Source: Gemmatimonadota bacterium (GTDB taxonomy: Bacteria; Gemmatimonadota; Gemmatimonadetes; Longimicrobiales; Gaopeijiaceae). From it: a DNA stretch of 39,012 bases. This document shows positions 1 to 7,445 of this stretch, in pieces. Below the pieces are notes generated by a model. The model saw nothing but the letters and a program-made list of their open reading frames with translations, was not told the origin of the DNA and ran no database searches. The DNA lies in contig PWLA01000051.1 of assembly GCA_003559555.1 (NCBI GenBank), positions 1 to 39,012 of the forward strand, in the 5' to 3' direction. A program made the translations under genes and the position numbers. The first letter of the stretch is position 1. Each line of letters starts with the position of its first letter.

Positions 1-35
1 CTCGGCTCGAACCTGCGGTTCTCATCCGGGCGGGA
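1..35. repeat. Partial copy (R1) of the tRNA-Cys downstream flank repeat
   Basis: These bases match the beginning of two longer copies at 3268-3302 and 3461-3495. The match stops at about base 35 and the next 60 bases differ. A tRNA-Cys fragment follows at 95-138, at almost the same distance (96 bp against 94 bp) as between the third copy and the intact tRNA-Cys. The window starts inside this repeat, so it may extend further left. Confidence 0.8.
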
Positions 36-94
36 GTGTTCATGGCGGATTCAAGGTCTTCCGCCGGAGTTCTTGTCTTTGGGGGGGGCAGGAT

Positions 95-138
95 AGAGGC
101 GCCGCCCGGATTCGAACCGGGGATAAAGGATTTGCAGT
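95..138 (-). other. tRNA-Cys 3'-end fragment, att-like site
   Basis: Forty-four bases are identical to 3553-3596, the 3' part of the intact tRNA-Cys (acceptor 3' strand, T arm, variable region and the anticodon region up to GCA). The match breaks exactly in the anticodon region, where three extra bases precede a short return of similarity. Integrases commonly leave duplications of this extent when an element enters a tRNA gene. The fragment lacks the 5' half and cannot be a working tRNA. The site and the intact gene bracket about 3.4 kb. No integrase gene lies between them, so mobility is inferred only from the duplication. Confidence 0.75.
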
Positions 139-151
139 AATCCTCTGGGAT

Positions 152-248
152 TTCGGATTCTTTCGGAATCGTTCGGATCCTTTCGGGAAACGGGGCTCTT
201 CGGGCTATCAGACTTCGGAATCGTTCGGTCCGTTTCGGATCCTTTCGG
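152..248. repeat. Helically phased TTCGG repeat array
   Basis: The pentamer TTCGG starts at 152, 162, 172 and 182, then at 199, then at 214, 224, 234 and 244. Each group of four has an exact 10-bp period. The 15-mer TTCGGAATCGTTCGG occurs at 162 and 214, and TTCGGATCCTTTCGG at 172 and 234. The array begins 14 bp after the tRNA-Cys fragment. Repeats on one DNA face suggest cooperative protein binding, such as integrase arm sites, iterons or an operator. Which of these applies cannot be decided from sequence alone. Confidence 0.7.
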
Positions 249-644
249 CGGGGTTGTGCCCACGTTGTGCCCCTGGACAGCTATCGGCCGCGGGACCTCT
301 CAATCGACCTCCGGCTCGACAACTCCAAGATCCGGCGGCCAACGGGATTGGTGGGGGCCACACCTGCGGAAACGACCCAGTGCGAGAGTTCCTTCGCACC
401 CCTGGACTGCGAATGCCTCGAGTGTCGGTCAGCTTGCGACTCAGGAGGGATTGCGACAGGCATGTTCGACATTTTTCCTATCGGGCCCACGCCCTGAGTT
501 TGCAGAAAGTTCCCTACCGGCGACTGCTCCAAGGCCTCGTCGATGTTCAGCTCGGAAGTACGGAAGAGGCAGCGTCGGTGCGTGGAGGAGGGGCTCGTTG
601 GAGGAGCACGAGGGTTCCCTGCCCCCGGCGGATCGGCTCGTCAC
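249..644. other. Gap with no recognisable gene
   Basis: About 400 bp between the phased array and the stop codon of the first exported protein. Open frames exist on both strands but are GC-driven, have no recognisable domains and overlap one another, so none is called. No tRNA, strong hairpin or repeat was seen. It could be decayed sequence of the island. Confidence 0.5.
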
Positions 645-1376
645 CTATGGGCAGGGGGAAGCTCGGCCGGGCGGGCCCGTCTGCCCAGGCCGCCCACGAC
701 CCTCGGCCCAGCAGCGAACCCTGGGGTTGGCGATCCGCGATGGATCGCCCTCCAGCTCTGCCCGGAAGCCAGCGGCATCCGGAATCGCCTCCATCAAATA
801 CAGATAGTTGCGAGCAATGTGCTCCGGTAGGTCCTCGAATCCCGGCGGACCTGTCGGAGCCCGGACCCAGGAGAGCAGGGTTTGCCGGACCTCCGGTTCC
901 TCCCCCAGACGTCGGAGGGTTGTGAGGGCATTGCCCCGGTGGGCCTTGGTCCTTCCCTCTTCTACGGAAAACACGAGGGCGGGAAGGGGGGTCTCCAGGG
1001 CCAGTTCAGCCCCGTGCTCAGCCCTGGCCACCAGGAAACCTCGGTGCAGTGCGCGTCCGAGGACGGGTGGCGGCGGGGCAATGGCCACCCACCGGAGCAA
1101 CGCATCGATCACCGCGTTCAGATCGGCGTCCGAAAGGACGGAACAAGGGGCGAGGACCGCTGACGACATAAACTGGACTACCACGGCCTCCCCCTCCGGC
1201 TGGTCGATCCGTGCCACCAACCAGTCCTTGACCTCCTCAAGCGTCATGCTGGGTTGATGGCATTCCGGCTCCTGGCCCTGCAGGACCTCCGGCAGCCCTC
1301 CCATCAGCAGGAGACCGAGTAGGATGGCTGCGCACCGGAAACCGGGCACTCGTGTCGTTCTGCCGTCAGCGTTCAT
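645..1376 (-). CDS. Exported protein of unknown function, coupled to the upstream lipoprotein
   Basis: This encodes 243 residues. The chosen ATG at 1376 overlaps the upstream stop codon (TAATG), so translation is probably coupled; an upstream in-frame extension would run inside the preceding gene. Residues 1-33 look like a signal peptide: a basic start (Arg-rich), a hydrophobic stretch GFRCAAILLGLLLMGGL, then LQGQEPE as a likely cleavage region. The rest is helical and charged, with a segment near residue 40 beginning SMTLEEVKDWLVARI and several leucine-rich helices that could form a HEAT-like or all-alpha fold. The family was not recognised. It sits in the tRNA-bounded segment together with the HEGEH lipoprotein, so the two probably work together outside the cytoplasm. 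Function unknown. Confidence 0.6.
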   Translation of the reverse strand: MNADGRTTRVPGFRCAAILLGLLLMGGLPEVLQGQEPECHQPSMTLEEVKDWLVARIDQPEGEAVVVQFMSSAVLAPCSVLSDADLNAVIDALLRWVAIAPPPPVLGRALHRGFLVARAEHGAELALETPLPALVFSVEEGRTKAHRGNALTTLRRLGEEPEVRQTLLSWVRAPTGPPGFEDLPEHIARNYLYLMEAIPDAAGFRAELEGDPSRIANPRVRCWAEGRGRPGQTGPPGRASPCP

Positions 1377-2860
1377 TACAGGCACTCCCCTGGCACCGGA
1401 TGCGAGGGCCACCACCCCGGTTGGCCGCCAGAGTGGATCAGTGTGAAGGAGGATCCAACCCAGTCCCAGATGTCGAAAGATGGGCCGGAAAATCCGGCGT
1501 GGGTGGCCGCGGCGGCATTGATACATTCGCCCGCCTGTTCAACCAGTTGCTTAGCTTGTTCATGCAGTCCGGTCCAAGAGGAAGCGACTGCCGACTCCAG
1601 GGCTGCAGGAACGACGTGCTGTGAATGATTGGCCACAAAGGTCTGAACGTTCAGGGCATGTTCACCCTCATGCCCCCACACCCAGTCGTGCCACCAGACC
1701 GCCCAACTGGGACCACCACCCGAGCAGGCGGCCTTCTGGTTGAACTCCCAGAAACTGACAAGACCCGACTGGGCGCAGCTGTCCGGGTGTTCGGTCCCGC
1801 CCTGCAGGTAGTCGGGGTTTATGGTGGAGGCCATCTGAACATCCGTGCTCACCGAGGTCACGAACCAAAGTCCATGATTCGGACCGCCCTGGTCTACCTG
1901 GGTCCGGGTATACCCCGTCGCCGAAAGCGGGTCCTCCAACGGCTGCATGAGCCAGTAAGGTTCCGACATCCCTCCCACGGAGCACCCTACGTCGGCCCGA
2001 CAGAGCCGACCGATCGACTCAGATCCGGAAGGAAACGGTACGCCCCCTTGAGCGTAAGTGATCCCACTGCCGAGCGACCAGCTCCACTCGCTCCCAGTCC
2101 GAGGACCCACCTGGATGAAGGAGGTGGCCTGGAACTCCACCCCGGCAGCTTTCCCCTCCACTCTTACCTGTCCGGAACGGACGAGCGGCCCCTCCCAGGT
2201 CATCCCGGTCCAGCTCCCACCGTCCACCACCGCGCCGGCTCCGGCGAACCACCACCGGTCTATCTGCAGGGGAGTCGCCGGAGGATCCACCGTCAACTCA
2301 CATCCGCCGACCTGACCGCGCATCACCCCCGCATCGCACCCGAGTTCCACCGTCGCACCGCAGTTCCCGAAACGGTGACAGTCGCTCCCATCCCCTCCTC
2401 CTCCGTCTCCACCTCCCGAAGGATCTGGTTCCGCTGCCCAGCCCGGGGGGGTGGGCATCGAGGGCGGAGGCGGGGTGGGAGGGTCCGGCGTAGGAGCGCT
2501 TGATACGCCTTCAAGGGTGCAGAGGCACTTGTCATCCTCCATGCGACACGCGGCGTTGCTTACGGGGCAGTTCTCGCCCGTGCCGCCGGAGAATGCCATG
2601 ATCGCGTCCGGAAGCGGCCTTCCTTCCTCCACTTGGTCCAGGCCCACCGAGCGCGGTTCCGTCAAGTCCCCGCAACCGCCCAGGACCATAAAGGAAGCGA
2701 GAAGGATCGCGCCGAACCATCCCCTGGGGGATGGGCGAAGGGCCGACCCACCTACTATGAGTCTAAGAGGGGGGGGGCGAATACGATATAGAGGGACAGA
2801 TTCTGCATTCCGGGTCGGTTCCGATGGGGGACGCTCAGGGTGAAGGCGGAAGGGACGCAA
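1376..2860 (-). CDS. Putative lipoprotein with HEGEH motif, function unknown
   Basis: This encodes up to 494 residues. The only plausible in-frame starts are TTG at 2860 or CTG just before it, so the N-terminus is uncertain. The hydrophobic stretch AILLASFMVLGGC followed by GD looks like a lipoprotein signal with the lipidated Cys at about residue 63. A proline/glycine-rich linker (about 118-160) follows, then a possibly beta-rich middle region. The C-terminal third is rich in Trp, His and Cys and has HEGEH at residues 397-401, which has HExxH spacing and would fit a zinc site or metallopeptidase. No third zinc ligand was assigned and no family recognised. The stop overlaps the ATG of the next exported protein. 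Metallopeptidase activity is a hypothesis only. Confidence 0.55.
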   Translation of the reverse strand: MRPFRLHPERPPSEPTRNAESVPLYRIRPPPLRLIVGGSALRPSPRGWFGAILLASFMVLGGCGDLTEPRSVGLDQVEEGRPLPDAIMAFSGGTGENCPVSNAACRMEDDKCLCTLEGVSSAPTPDPPTPPPPSMPTPPGWAAEPDPSGGGDGGGGDGSDCHRFGNCGATVELGCDAGVMRGQVGGCELTVDPPATPLQIDRWWFAGAGAVVDGGSWTGMTWEGPLVRSGQVRVEGKAAGVEFQATSFIQVGPRTGSEWSWSLGSGITYAQGGVPFPSGSESIGRLCRADVGCSVGGMSEPYWLMQPLEDPLSATGYTRTQVDQGGPNHGLWFVTSVSTDVQMASTINPDYLQGGTEHPDSCAQSGLVSFWEFNQKAACSGGGPSWAVWWHDWVWGHEGEHALNVQTFVANHSQHVVPAALESAVASSWTGLHEQAKQLVEQAGECINAAAATHAGFSGPSFDIWDWVGSSFTLIHSGGQPGWWPSHPVPGECL

Positions 2861-3019
2861 CAGTCACTTACCGCAAAGTATTCCCGCCCACCCGGGCACG
2901 TCAAGCTGGATTCCCAATGGCCAGCGCGACCCTCCCGGCCCGTACTGGTGTTCCCCCGATCTCGGTGGATATCCGATTATCGAGGCACACTAGGTGTCCG
3001 AAGGGCAAGACAGAAGAAA

Positions 3020-3208
3020 ATGCAGGCGGCCGAATTCGAGCGCCGCATGCTCGAGTTGGTCCCCTCAGGACAAAGCCCGCAGAAACTGACCAAGGAGTTC
3101 GAGCCGTCGCCGAACACGATCCGAAAGTGGGCGAAGCAAGCGGAGATTGGGGAGGGCCACCGGACCGATGGGCTGAACACGGCAGAGCGAAAGGACCTCC
3201 ATGAGTTC
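3020..3208 (+). pseudogene. IS3-family OrfA transposase remnant
   Basis: About 63 residues read like the N-terminal helix-turn-helix of IS3/IS911-type OrfA: a region around FERRMLELVPSGQSP, then KLTKEFEPSPNTIRKWAKQ, then DGLNTAERKDLHEF. In complete OrfA proteins this is followed by a leucine-zipper helix and then, by frameshift, OrfB with the DDE integrase core. Here similarity stops after HEF and the frame runs into the flank repeat starting at 3265. No OrfB or DDE motif is present. It is a truncated, presumably inactive remnant. IS terminal repeats were not identified. Confidence 0.6.
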
Positions 3209-3264
3209 CCTACAATCCGTAGCCGGGGTGGACGGCGGCACTGGTGCGCGATGACTCCTTCGGT

Positions 3265-3376
3265 CGCCTCGGCTCGAACCTGCGGTTCTCATCCGGGCGG
3301 GACTGCGCAGGGGAGGGGCCGGCAGGTCCGACGGCCCGGGTGCGCAGAAGAGGCGAGTAAGAGGCGCCGCCCGGAT
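3265..3376. repeat. tRNA-Cys flank repeat, copy R2
   Basis: A 112-bp sequence that appears identical to 3458-3569, 193 bp away. It ends with the last bases of the tRNA-Cys gene (through GGCGCCGCCCGGAT) and then diverges, so it is a flank plus a very short tRNA 3' end. This gives a second, shorter duplication of the tRNA terminus and suggests repeated recombination at this locus. Confidence 0.85.
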
Positions 3377-3457
3377 GGGCCTCCGGTCGCCTGCGGCGAT
3401 CCTCGGCCGCGTCGGCGGGTCACCCCCTCGGCCCGCTTCGCGGGATTGGAGGTTGGC

Positions 3458-3569
3458 CGCCTCGGCTCGAACCTGCGGTTCTCATCCGGGCGGGACTGCG
3501 CAGGGGAGGGGCCGGCAGGTCCGACGGCCCGGGTGCGCAGAAGAGGCGAGTAAGAGGCGCCGCCCGGAT
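3458..3569. repeat. tRNA-Cys flank repeat, copy R3 next to the intact tRNA
   Basis: Appears identical to R2 at 3265-3376. Its last 15 bases are the 3' end of the functional tRNA-Cys (3555-3625, minus strand). It is therefore the natural downstream flank of that gene, and R1 and R2 are copies of it. Confidence 0.85.
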
Positions 3570-3625
3570 TCGAACCGGGGATAAAGGATTTGCAGTCCTC
3601 TGCCTTACCACTTGGCCACGGCGCC
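3555..3625 (-). tRNA. tRNA-Cys (GCA)
   Basis: A 71-nt cloverleaf on the minus strand. The 7-bp acceptor stem GGCGCCG/CGGCGCC is perfect, the anticodon loop reads CTGCAAA with anticodon GCA, and the T loop carries GGTTCGAATCC. The discriminator base is U, the expected identity element for tRNA-Cys. CCA is not encoded. It lies downstream of tRNA-Gly and is probably cotranscribed with it. Its 3' end is duplicated twice to the left. Confidence 0.97.
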
Positions 3626-3633
3626 AGAAACGC

Positions 3634-3676
3634 CCACGGGGAGACTCCGCGTTCGTCGCGATGAGCCTCCCCGTGG
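3634..3676 (-). other. Hairpin between tRNA-Gly and tRNA-Cys
   Basis: CCACGGGGAG (3634-3643) and CTCCCCGTGG (3667-3676) form a perfect 10-bp stem between the two tRNAs. There is no T-run, so it is more likely a processing structure of the dicistronic tRNA precursor than a terminator. Confidence 0.55.
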
Positions 3677-3682
3677 AGGGAG

Positions 3683-3755
<73 letters not shown>

Positions 3756-3825
3756 GGGTCTCGCAATGTGTACGTCGGCTGGCGGTCCCCTGCGCACCCT
3801 GCCACACATCGCATTGTGGAAGGAG

Positions 3826-3854
3826 AAACTACCCCGAAACCCCCTCTCTGTCAA
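3826..3854 (-). promoter_or_regulatory. Sigma-70-type promoter of the tRNA-Gly-Cys pair
   Basis: On the minus strand TTGACA (3854-3849) is a perfect -35 box, followed by a 17-bp spacer and TAGTTT (3831-3826) as the -10 box. The start would be near 3819, about 65 bp before the tRNA-Gly 5' end. The perfect -35 box and ideal spacing make this the best promoter in the window. Confidence 0.7.
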
Positions 3855-3941
3855 CGGGTGTTGCCTCCGGGCTCGCGTGGTTCCGAGCCCGGCGCCGGAG
3901 CCCGCACAATGACCGCGTCAGGTCGGTTTCCATCAACGGAT

Positions 3942-3969
3942 TTGATCTGGCCGCAGTCCTGTGTATCTT
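3942..3969 (+). promoter_or_regulatory. Candidate promoter of the barrel protein gene
   Basis: TTGATC (3942-3947), a 16-bp spacer and TATCTT (3964-3969) resemble a sigma-70 promoter on the plus strand. The implied start near 3976 leaves a leader of about 30 nt before the ATG at 4007, where no Shine-Dalgarno sequence is obvious. Confidence 0.4.
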
Positions 3970-4006
3970 TCGCCGGCCTCATTGCCTTACCCCTCGACCC
4001 CTGCCC

Positions 4007-5653
4007 ATGCTCCAGCCCGCCTCCATCGCCCTCCTGGGGCTCCTCTTCATCACCGGGACCTCTCCGGCGGCCGCTTCCGTGTCCGGGACCGAATGGCTCG
4101 AGCCCGCCGGCTCCCCGGCACCTGCCACGGCGGGACTCCAACAGGTGGCCGACACCATCCCGGATCTGGAGGACCTCCCTGCGGTGGCCGAGGGTGTGGA
4201 GAACCCCCTCCTCCCTCGGGGAACCTTCCACCTCGGCACGTCGCTGGCGAGCACCACCATCCGGAGTGTCCACGGCGACGACGGCCGGCTCCCCCTGGGC
4301 GGGCCCTTCCTGGCCCCGGCCCTGGGCGTCGACCAGTTGCCGGAGATGGGTGACACCGAGCTCCGATTTCGGGACCTCATGGGTCCGGGCTCGGACTGGA
4401 CTCTGAATCTGGGAAGTGTTCGCGGACGATTCCTGGCTCAGGAGCAGAGCGTGCCGGTGCAGGTGGGCTACGGCGTCCTGGACCGCCTCACCGTGGGTGT
4501 CACCCTTCCCTTCTTCCGCCGGCGCATTCACCCCTTCGTTCGCCTGGCGGGAGAAGGCGCCACTGTGGGCGGCAATCCTGGCGCGGTCGCAGCGGGCGAT
4601 GTGAACGACTTCCTCTCAGGCTCGGAGGCGGCGCTGGCCCAGCTGCAGCAGCAGGTGGAGGCGGAATGCGCCGAGGGCTCGTCGAGCCGGTGCCAGCAGG
4701 GGCAGGAGCTCCTGGAGCGGGCTTCCGGCTTCGTGGCGGCGCTGGAGGCGGCCTACGAGGAAGCCCTGGTCTTCCCCCTCCGGGGAACCGGTGGAGCCGG
4801 TCAGCTCCTGGACCGCTGGAGCGGGATCCGCACCGAGCTCGGCGAATGGGACGTCACCGCGCCGGAGGACTTTCCGGTGGCGGAAGGGCCCCTGGCGGAC
4901 GAGACCTTCGCCTCCACCTTCGTGGATCCGGTGTGGGGCGTGGACGGCTTTCCTCGGGAACGCGTCAGGGAGTACATGGAGCTGGGTGACGTGGAGGTCC
5001 ATGCGGTGGTGGGTCTGCTGGACCTGGGCCGACGGGCCGAATCCCTCCGAATCCGCTCCTCGCTGGTGGCCAGTCTCCGTTTCCCGACGGGGGTGGCCGA
5101 CTCGCTCCAGACCATCGCTCCCATGGCTCCACCCCGGGGCGTGGGGGGAGGTGGGCTTCGCCTGGTCACCGACATCGTCTCGGCCCACCGCAGGCTCGCG
5201 CTCCTCACCGTGGTGGACGGTTGGTGGTTTTCCGAAGGTGAGGCCGTGATCCTGGCCCCGGATCCGAACCGCCTCCTGGGCGAAACCGGCGTGGCCCGCC
5301 TCCCGGTGGACTGGCAGCCGGGCTCCACCCTCCAGGTGGCGGTGACCCCCCGATTCCACGTCACCCCGGGGATATCCCTGGGGCTGGGGTACCAGTTCGA
5401 TCGCCGGGGCGACCACTCCATGACGGCCCGGGAGGAGGGATCCGTCCCGGCCCCCGCCGATGGCTCCGGCTCCACCCTCCACCGCCTCCGGGGCGAACTC
5501 CGGCACCACGGATTCGAAGGGCCCGTGGCCCAGGCGCTCCCCTTCCGGATGGAGCTCCACCTGACCTACGAGGGCACGGTGGCCGGAAACGGGGACCTCC
5601 CGGTGGCCGAGCGTCGGATCCAGATGGGCGCCCGGGTCTTCCGGAGCCGCTGA
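4007..5653 (+). CDS. Predicted outer-membrane beta-barrel protein
   Basis: This encodes 548 residues. The N-terminus (LQPASIALLGLLFITG, then AAA) looks like a signal peptide. The body alternates hydrophobic and polar residues in short strands with many Gly and aromatic residues, for example YGVLDRLTVGVTLPFF and LGLGYQFDRRGDHS. The chain ends in a strand-like RIQMGARVFRSR. A helical, Gln/Glu-rich insert lies at about residues 200-250. These traits suggest a porin-like or transporter-type outer-membrane barrel, but no named family was recognised. It stands alone on the plus strand and converges with recN. The usual C-terminal aromatic residue of BamA substrates is absent, which lowers certainty. 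Confidence 0.6.
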   Translation: MLQPASIALLGLLFITGTSPAAASVSGTEWLEPAGSPAPATAGLQQVADTIPDLEDLPAVAEGVENPLLPRGTFHLGTSLASTTIRSVHGDDGRLPLGGPFLAPALGVDQLPEMGDTELRFRDLMGPGSDWTLNLGSVRGRFLAQEQSVPVQVGYGVLDRLTVGVTLPFFRRRIHPFVRLAGEGATVGGNPGAVAAGDVNDFLSGSEAALAQLQQQVEAECAEGSSSRCQQGQELLERASGFVAALEAAYEEALVFPLRGTGGAGQLLDRWSGIRTELGEWDVTAPEDFPVAEGPLADETFASTFVDPVWGVDGFPRERVREYMELGDVEVHAVVGLLDLGRRAESLRIRSSLVASLRFPTGVADSLQTIAPMAPPRGVGGGGLRLVTDIVSAHRRLALLTVVDGWWFSEGEAVILAPDPNRLLGETGVARLPVDWQPGSTLQVAVTPRFHVTPGISLGLGYQFDRRGDHSMTAREEGSVPAPADGSGSTLHRLRGELRHHGFEGPVAQALPFRMELHLTYEGTVAGNGDLPVAERRIQMGARVFRSR

Positions 5654-5695
5654 CGGGCGCCACTGCCACCCTCGGCCCACGCCCACCCTCGGGAC

Positions 5696-7357
5696 TCAAC
5701 CGGCCGAGAGCAACTCCCGTGCATGGTCCCGGGAGGTCTCCGACTCCGGGTCGCCTCCCAGCATGCGGGCGATCTCCCGGACCCGGGCCTCTCCGTCCAG
5801 GAAGACCACGGTGGTGGCCGCCACGCCGTCCCGGGTCTCCTTCTCCACCCGAAGATGCCGGTGTCCCCGGGAGGCCAGTTGGGGAAGGTGCGTGATCACC
5901 AGCACCTGGTGATGGTCCGACACCTCCCGGAGCTTCGCCGAAACGGCGTGGGCCACCGTCCCGCCGATCCCGGCGTCGATCTCGTCGAAGATGAGGGTGG
6001 GGACCCGGTCCACCCGGGCCAGGATCGTCTTCAGGGCCAGCATGACCCGTGACAGCTCGCCACCAGACGCGATTCGGGCCAGCGGGCGGGGTTCGAATCC
6101 GGGGTTCAGGGAGGCCTGGAACGCCACCCGCTCCCCTCCGTGCGGTCCCGGCTCGTCCAGGGGCTCCAGGGCCACCTGGAAGACGGCCCCGGGCATCCCC
6201 AGCTCGGGCAGCAGCTCCTCCACCCGCTCGGTGAGGCGGTGGGCGCCTTCCCGGCGCATCCGGCCCAGCTCAACAGCACGCTCGTCCAGCAGGGTCCGTA
6301 CCCGGGCCATCTTCCCCTCCAGCGCCTCCACCTCCAACTCCCCGGACTCCAGCTCCGCCAACTCCTCCTGCAGTCGCCGGCCGGTGGCCAGTACATCGTC
6401 AAGGTCGGGGCCGTACTTCCGCTTGAGCCGGAAGAGAAGGTCGGAGCGCCGACGCACCTCTTCGGCGCGGCCGGGGTTCACCTCGATCCCCGAGGCATAG
6501 TCCCCCAGCGTTCGCCCCAGCTCGGTCACCAGGTGGTAGGCGTTCTCGACCTCCTCGCCGTGTGGTGCCAGCGACGGGTCCACCCGGGCCAGCCGAGCCA
6601 CCAGCTCCCGCACCCGGGAGAGTCGCTCCGAGGCCGAACCTTCCTCGGCATAGAGGAGCACGTAGGCCTCCTCGGCGTCCCGGGCCAGATCCTCGGCATG
6701 GTCCAGCCGTTTCAACTCCAGCTCCAGCTCCTCGTCTTCTCCGGGACGGATCTCCGCATCCTCGATCTCCTGGAGCTGAAAGCGAAGGAAGTCGGCCCGG
6801 GCCTCCAGCTCCCGCATCCGCTCCTCACGGGCCCTCCGTTCGCCAACCAGTTCCTGGAGCTCCCGGTAGAGCCCCTCCACCTCGCCGGCCAGACCATCGG
6901 CCTCGGCGAAGTCGTCCAAGATCCGCCTCTGCTCATCGGGACGCAGGAGCGTCTGGTGCTCGTGCTGCCCGTGGAGGTCCACCAGGGCCCGGCCGAACTC
7001 CCCCACCGCCCCGGCGGTAGCCGGCGACCCGTTGATCCAGGCCCGGTTCCGGCCCTGGGCCTGCACCTCCCTTCGAAGAAGCAGAAACTCGTCCTCGGTG
7101 GGAAGGCCCAGCTCGGGCAGCCGCTGCAGGATCTCCGGACGCCCCGACAGATCGAAGACCGCCTCCACCACCGCCCGGTCGGTACCCGCCCGCACCGAGT
7201 CCGACGACGCCCGCTCCCCCAGCAGGAGCGAGAGGGCGCCGATGAGGATGGACTTCCCTGCCCCGGTCTCCCCGGTGAGGGTGTTCAGGCCTGGACCCAG
7301 CTCCACGGAGAGGTCCCGGATGACGGCAAAGTCCCGGATGCGGAGTTCTATGAGCAT
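5696..7357 (-). CDS. recN: DNA repair protein RecN
   Basis: 553 residues, the normal length of RecN, an SMC-like ATPase that acts in recombinational repair of double-strand breaks. The N-terminus IELRIRDFAVI leads into Walker A GETGAGKS at residues 29-36. A long helical coiled-coil arm fills about 150-400. The ABC signature region SGGELSRVMLALK lies near 433, followed by Walker B LIFDEIDAGIGG near 455-466 and the H-loop VLVITHLPQLAS. It is the last gene of the long minus-strand array, 88 bp after nadK. recN downstream of the xse/ispA/dxs block is a known arrangement in several phyla. The ATG at 7357 has no strong Shine-Dalgarno sequence but fits the family start. Confidence 0.97.
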   Translation of the reverse strand: MLIELRIRDFAVIRDLSVELGPGLNTLTGETGAGKSILIGALSLLLGERASSDSVRAGTDRAVVEAVFDLSGRPEILQRLPELGLPTEDEFLLLRREVQAQGRNRAWINGSPATAGAVGEFGRALVDLHGQHEHQTLLRPDEQRRILDDFAEADGLAGEVEGLYRELQELVGERRAREERMRELEARADFLRFQLQEIEDAEIRPGEDEELELELKRLDHAEDLARDAEEAYVLLYAEEGSASERLSRVRELVARLARVDPSLAPHGEEVENAYHLVTELGRTLGDYASGIEVNPGRAEEVRRRSDLLFRLKRKYGPDLDDVLATGRRLQEELAELESGELEVEALEGKMARVRTLLDERAVELGRMRREGAHRLTERVEELLPELGMPGAVFQVALEPLDEPGPHGGERVAFQASLNPGFEPRPLARIASGGELSRVMLALKTILARVDRVPTLIFDEIDAGIGGTVAHAVSAKLREVSDHHQVLVITHLPQLASRGHRHLRVEKETRDGVAATTVVFLDGEARVREIARMLGGDPESETSRDHARELLSAG

Positions 7358-7445
7358 GGTGGAATACGGTGGTGAGTCGGATGGGCCCGTGCAATGGCCC
7401 GGTGGGACGGTATCGGCACCGCCCGACCTTCCGGTCTCGCGGCCT

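Noticed and set aside
1-3550. Complete integrative element
   Set aside because: There are att-like duplications, but no integrase, excisionase or replication gene is visible, so only a remnant or non-autonomous segment is claimed.
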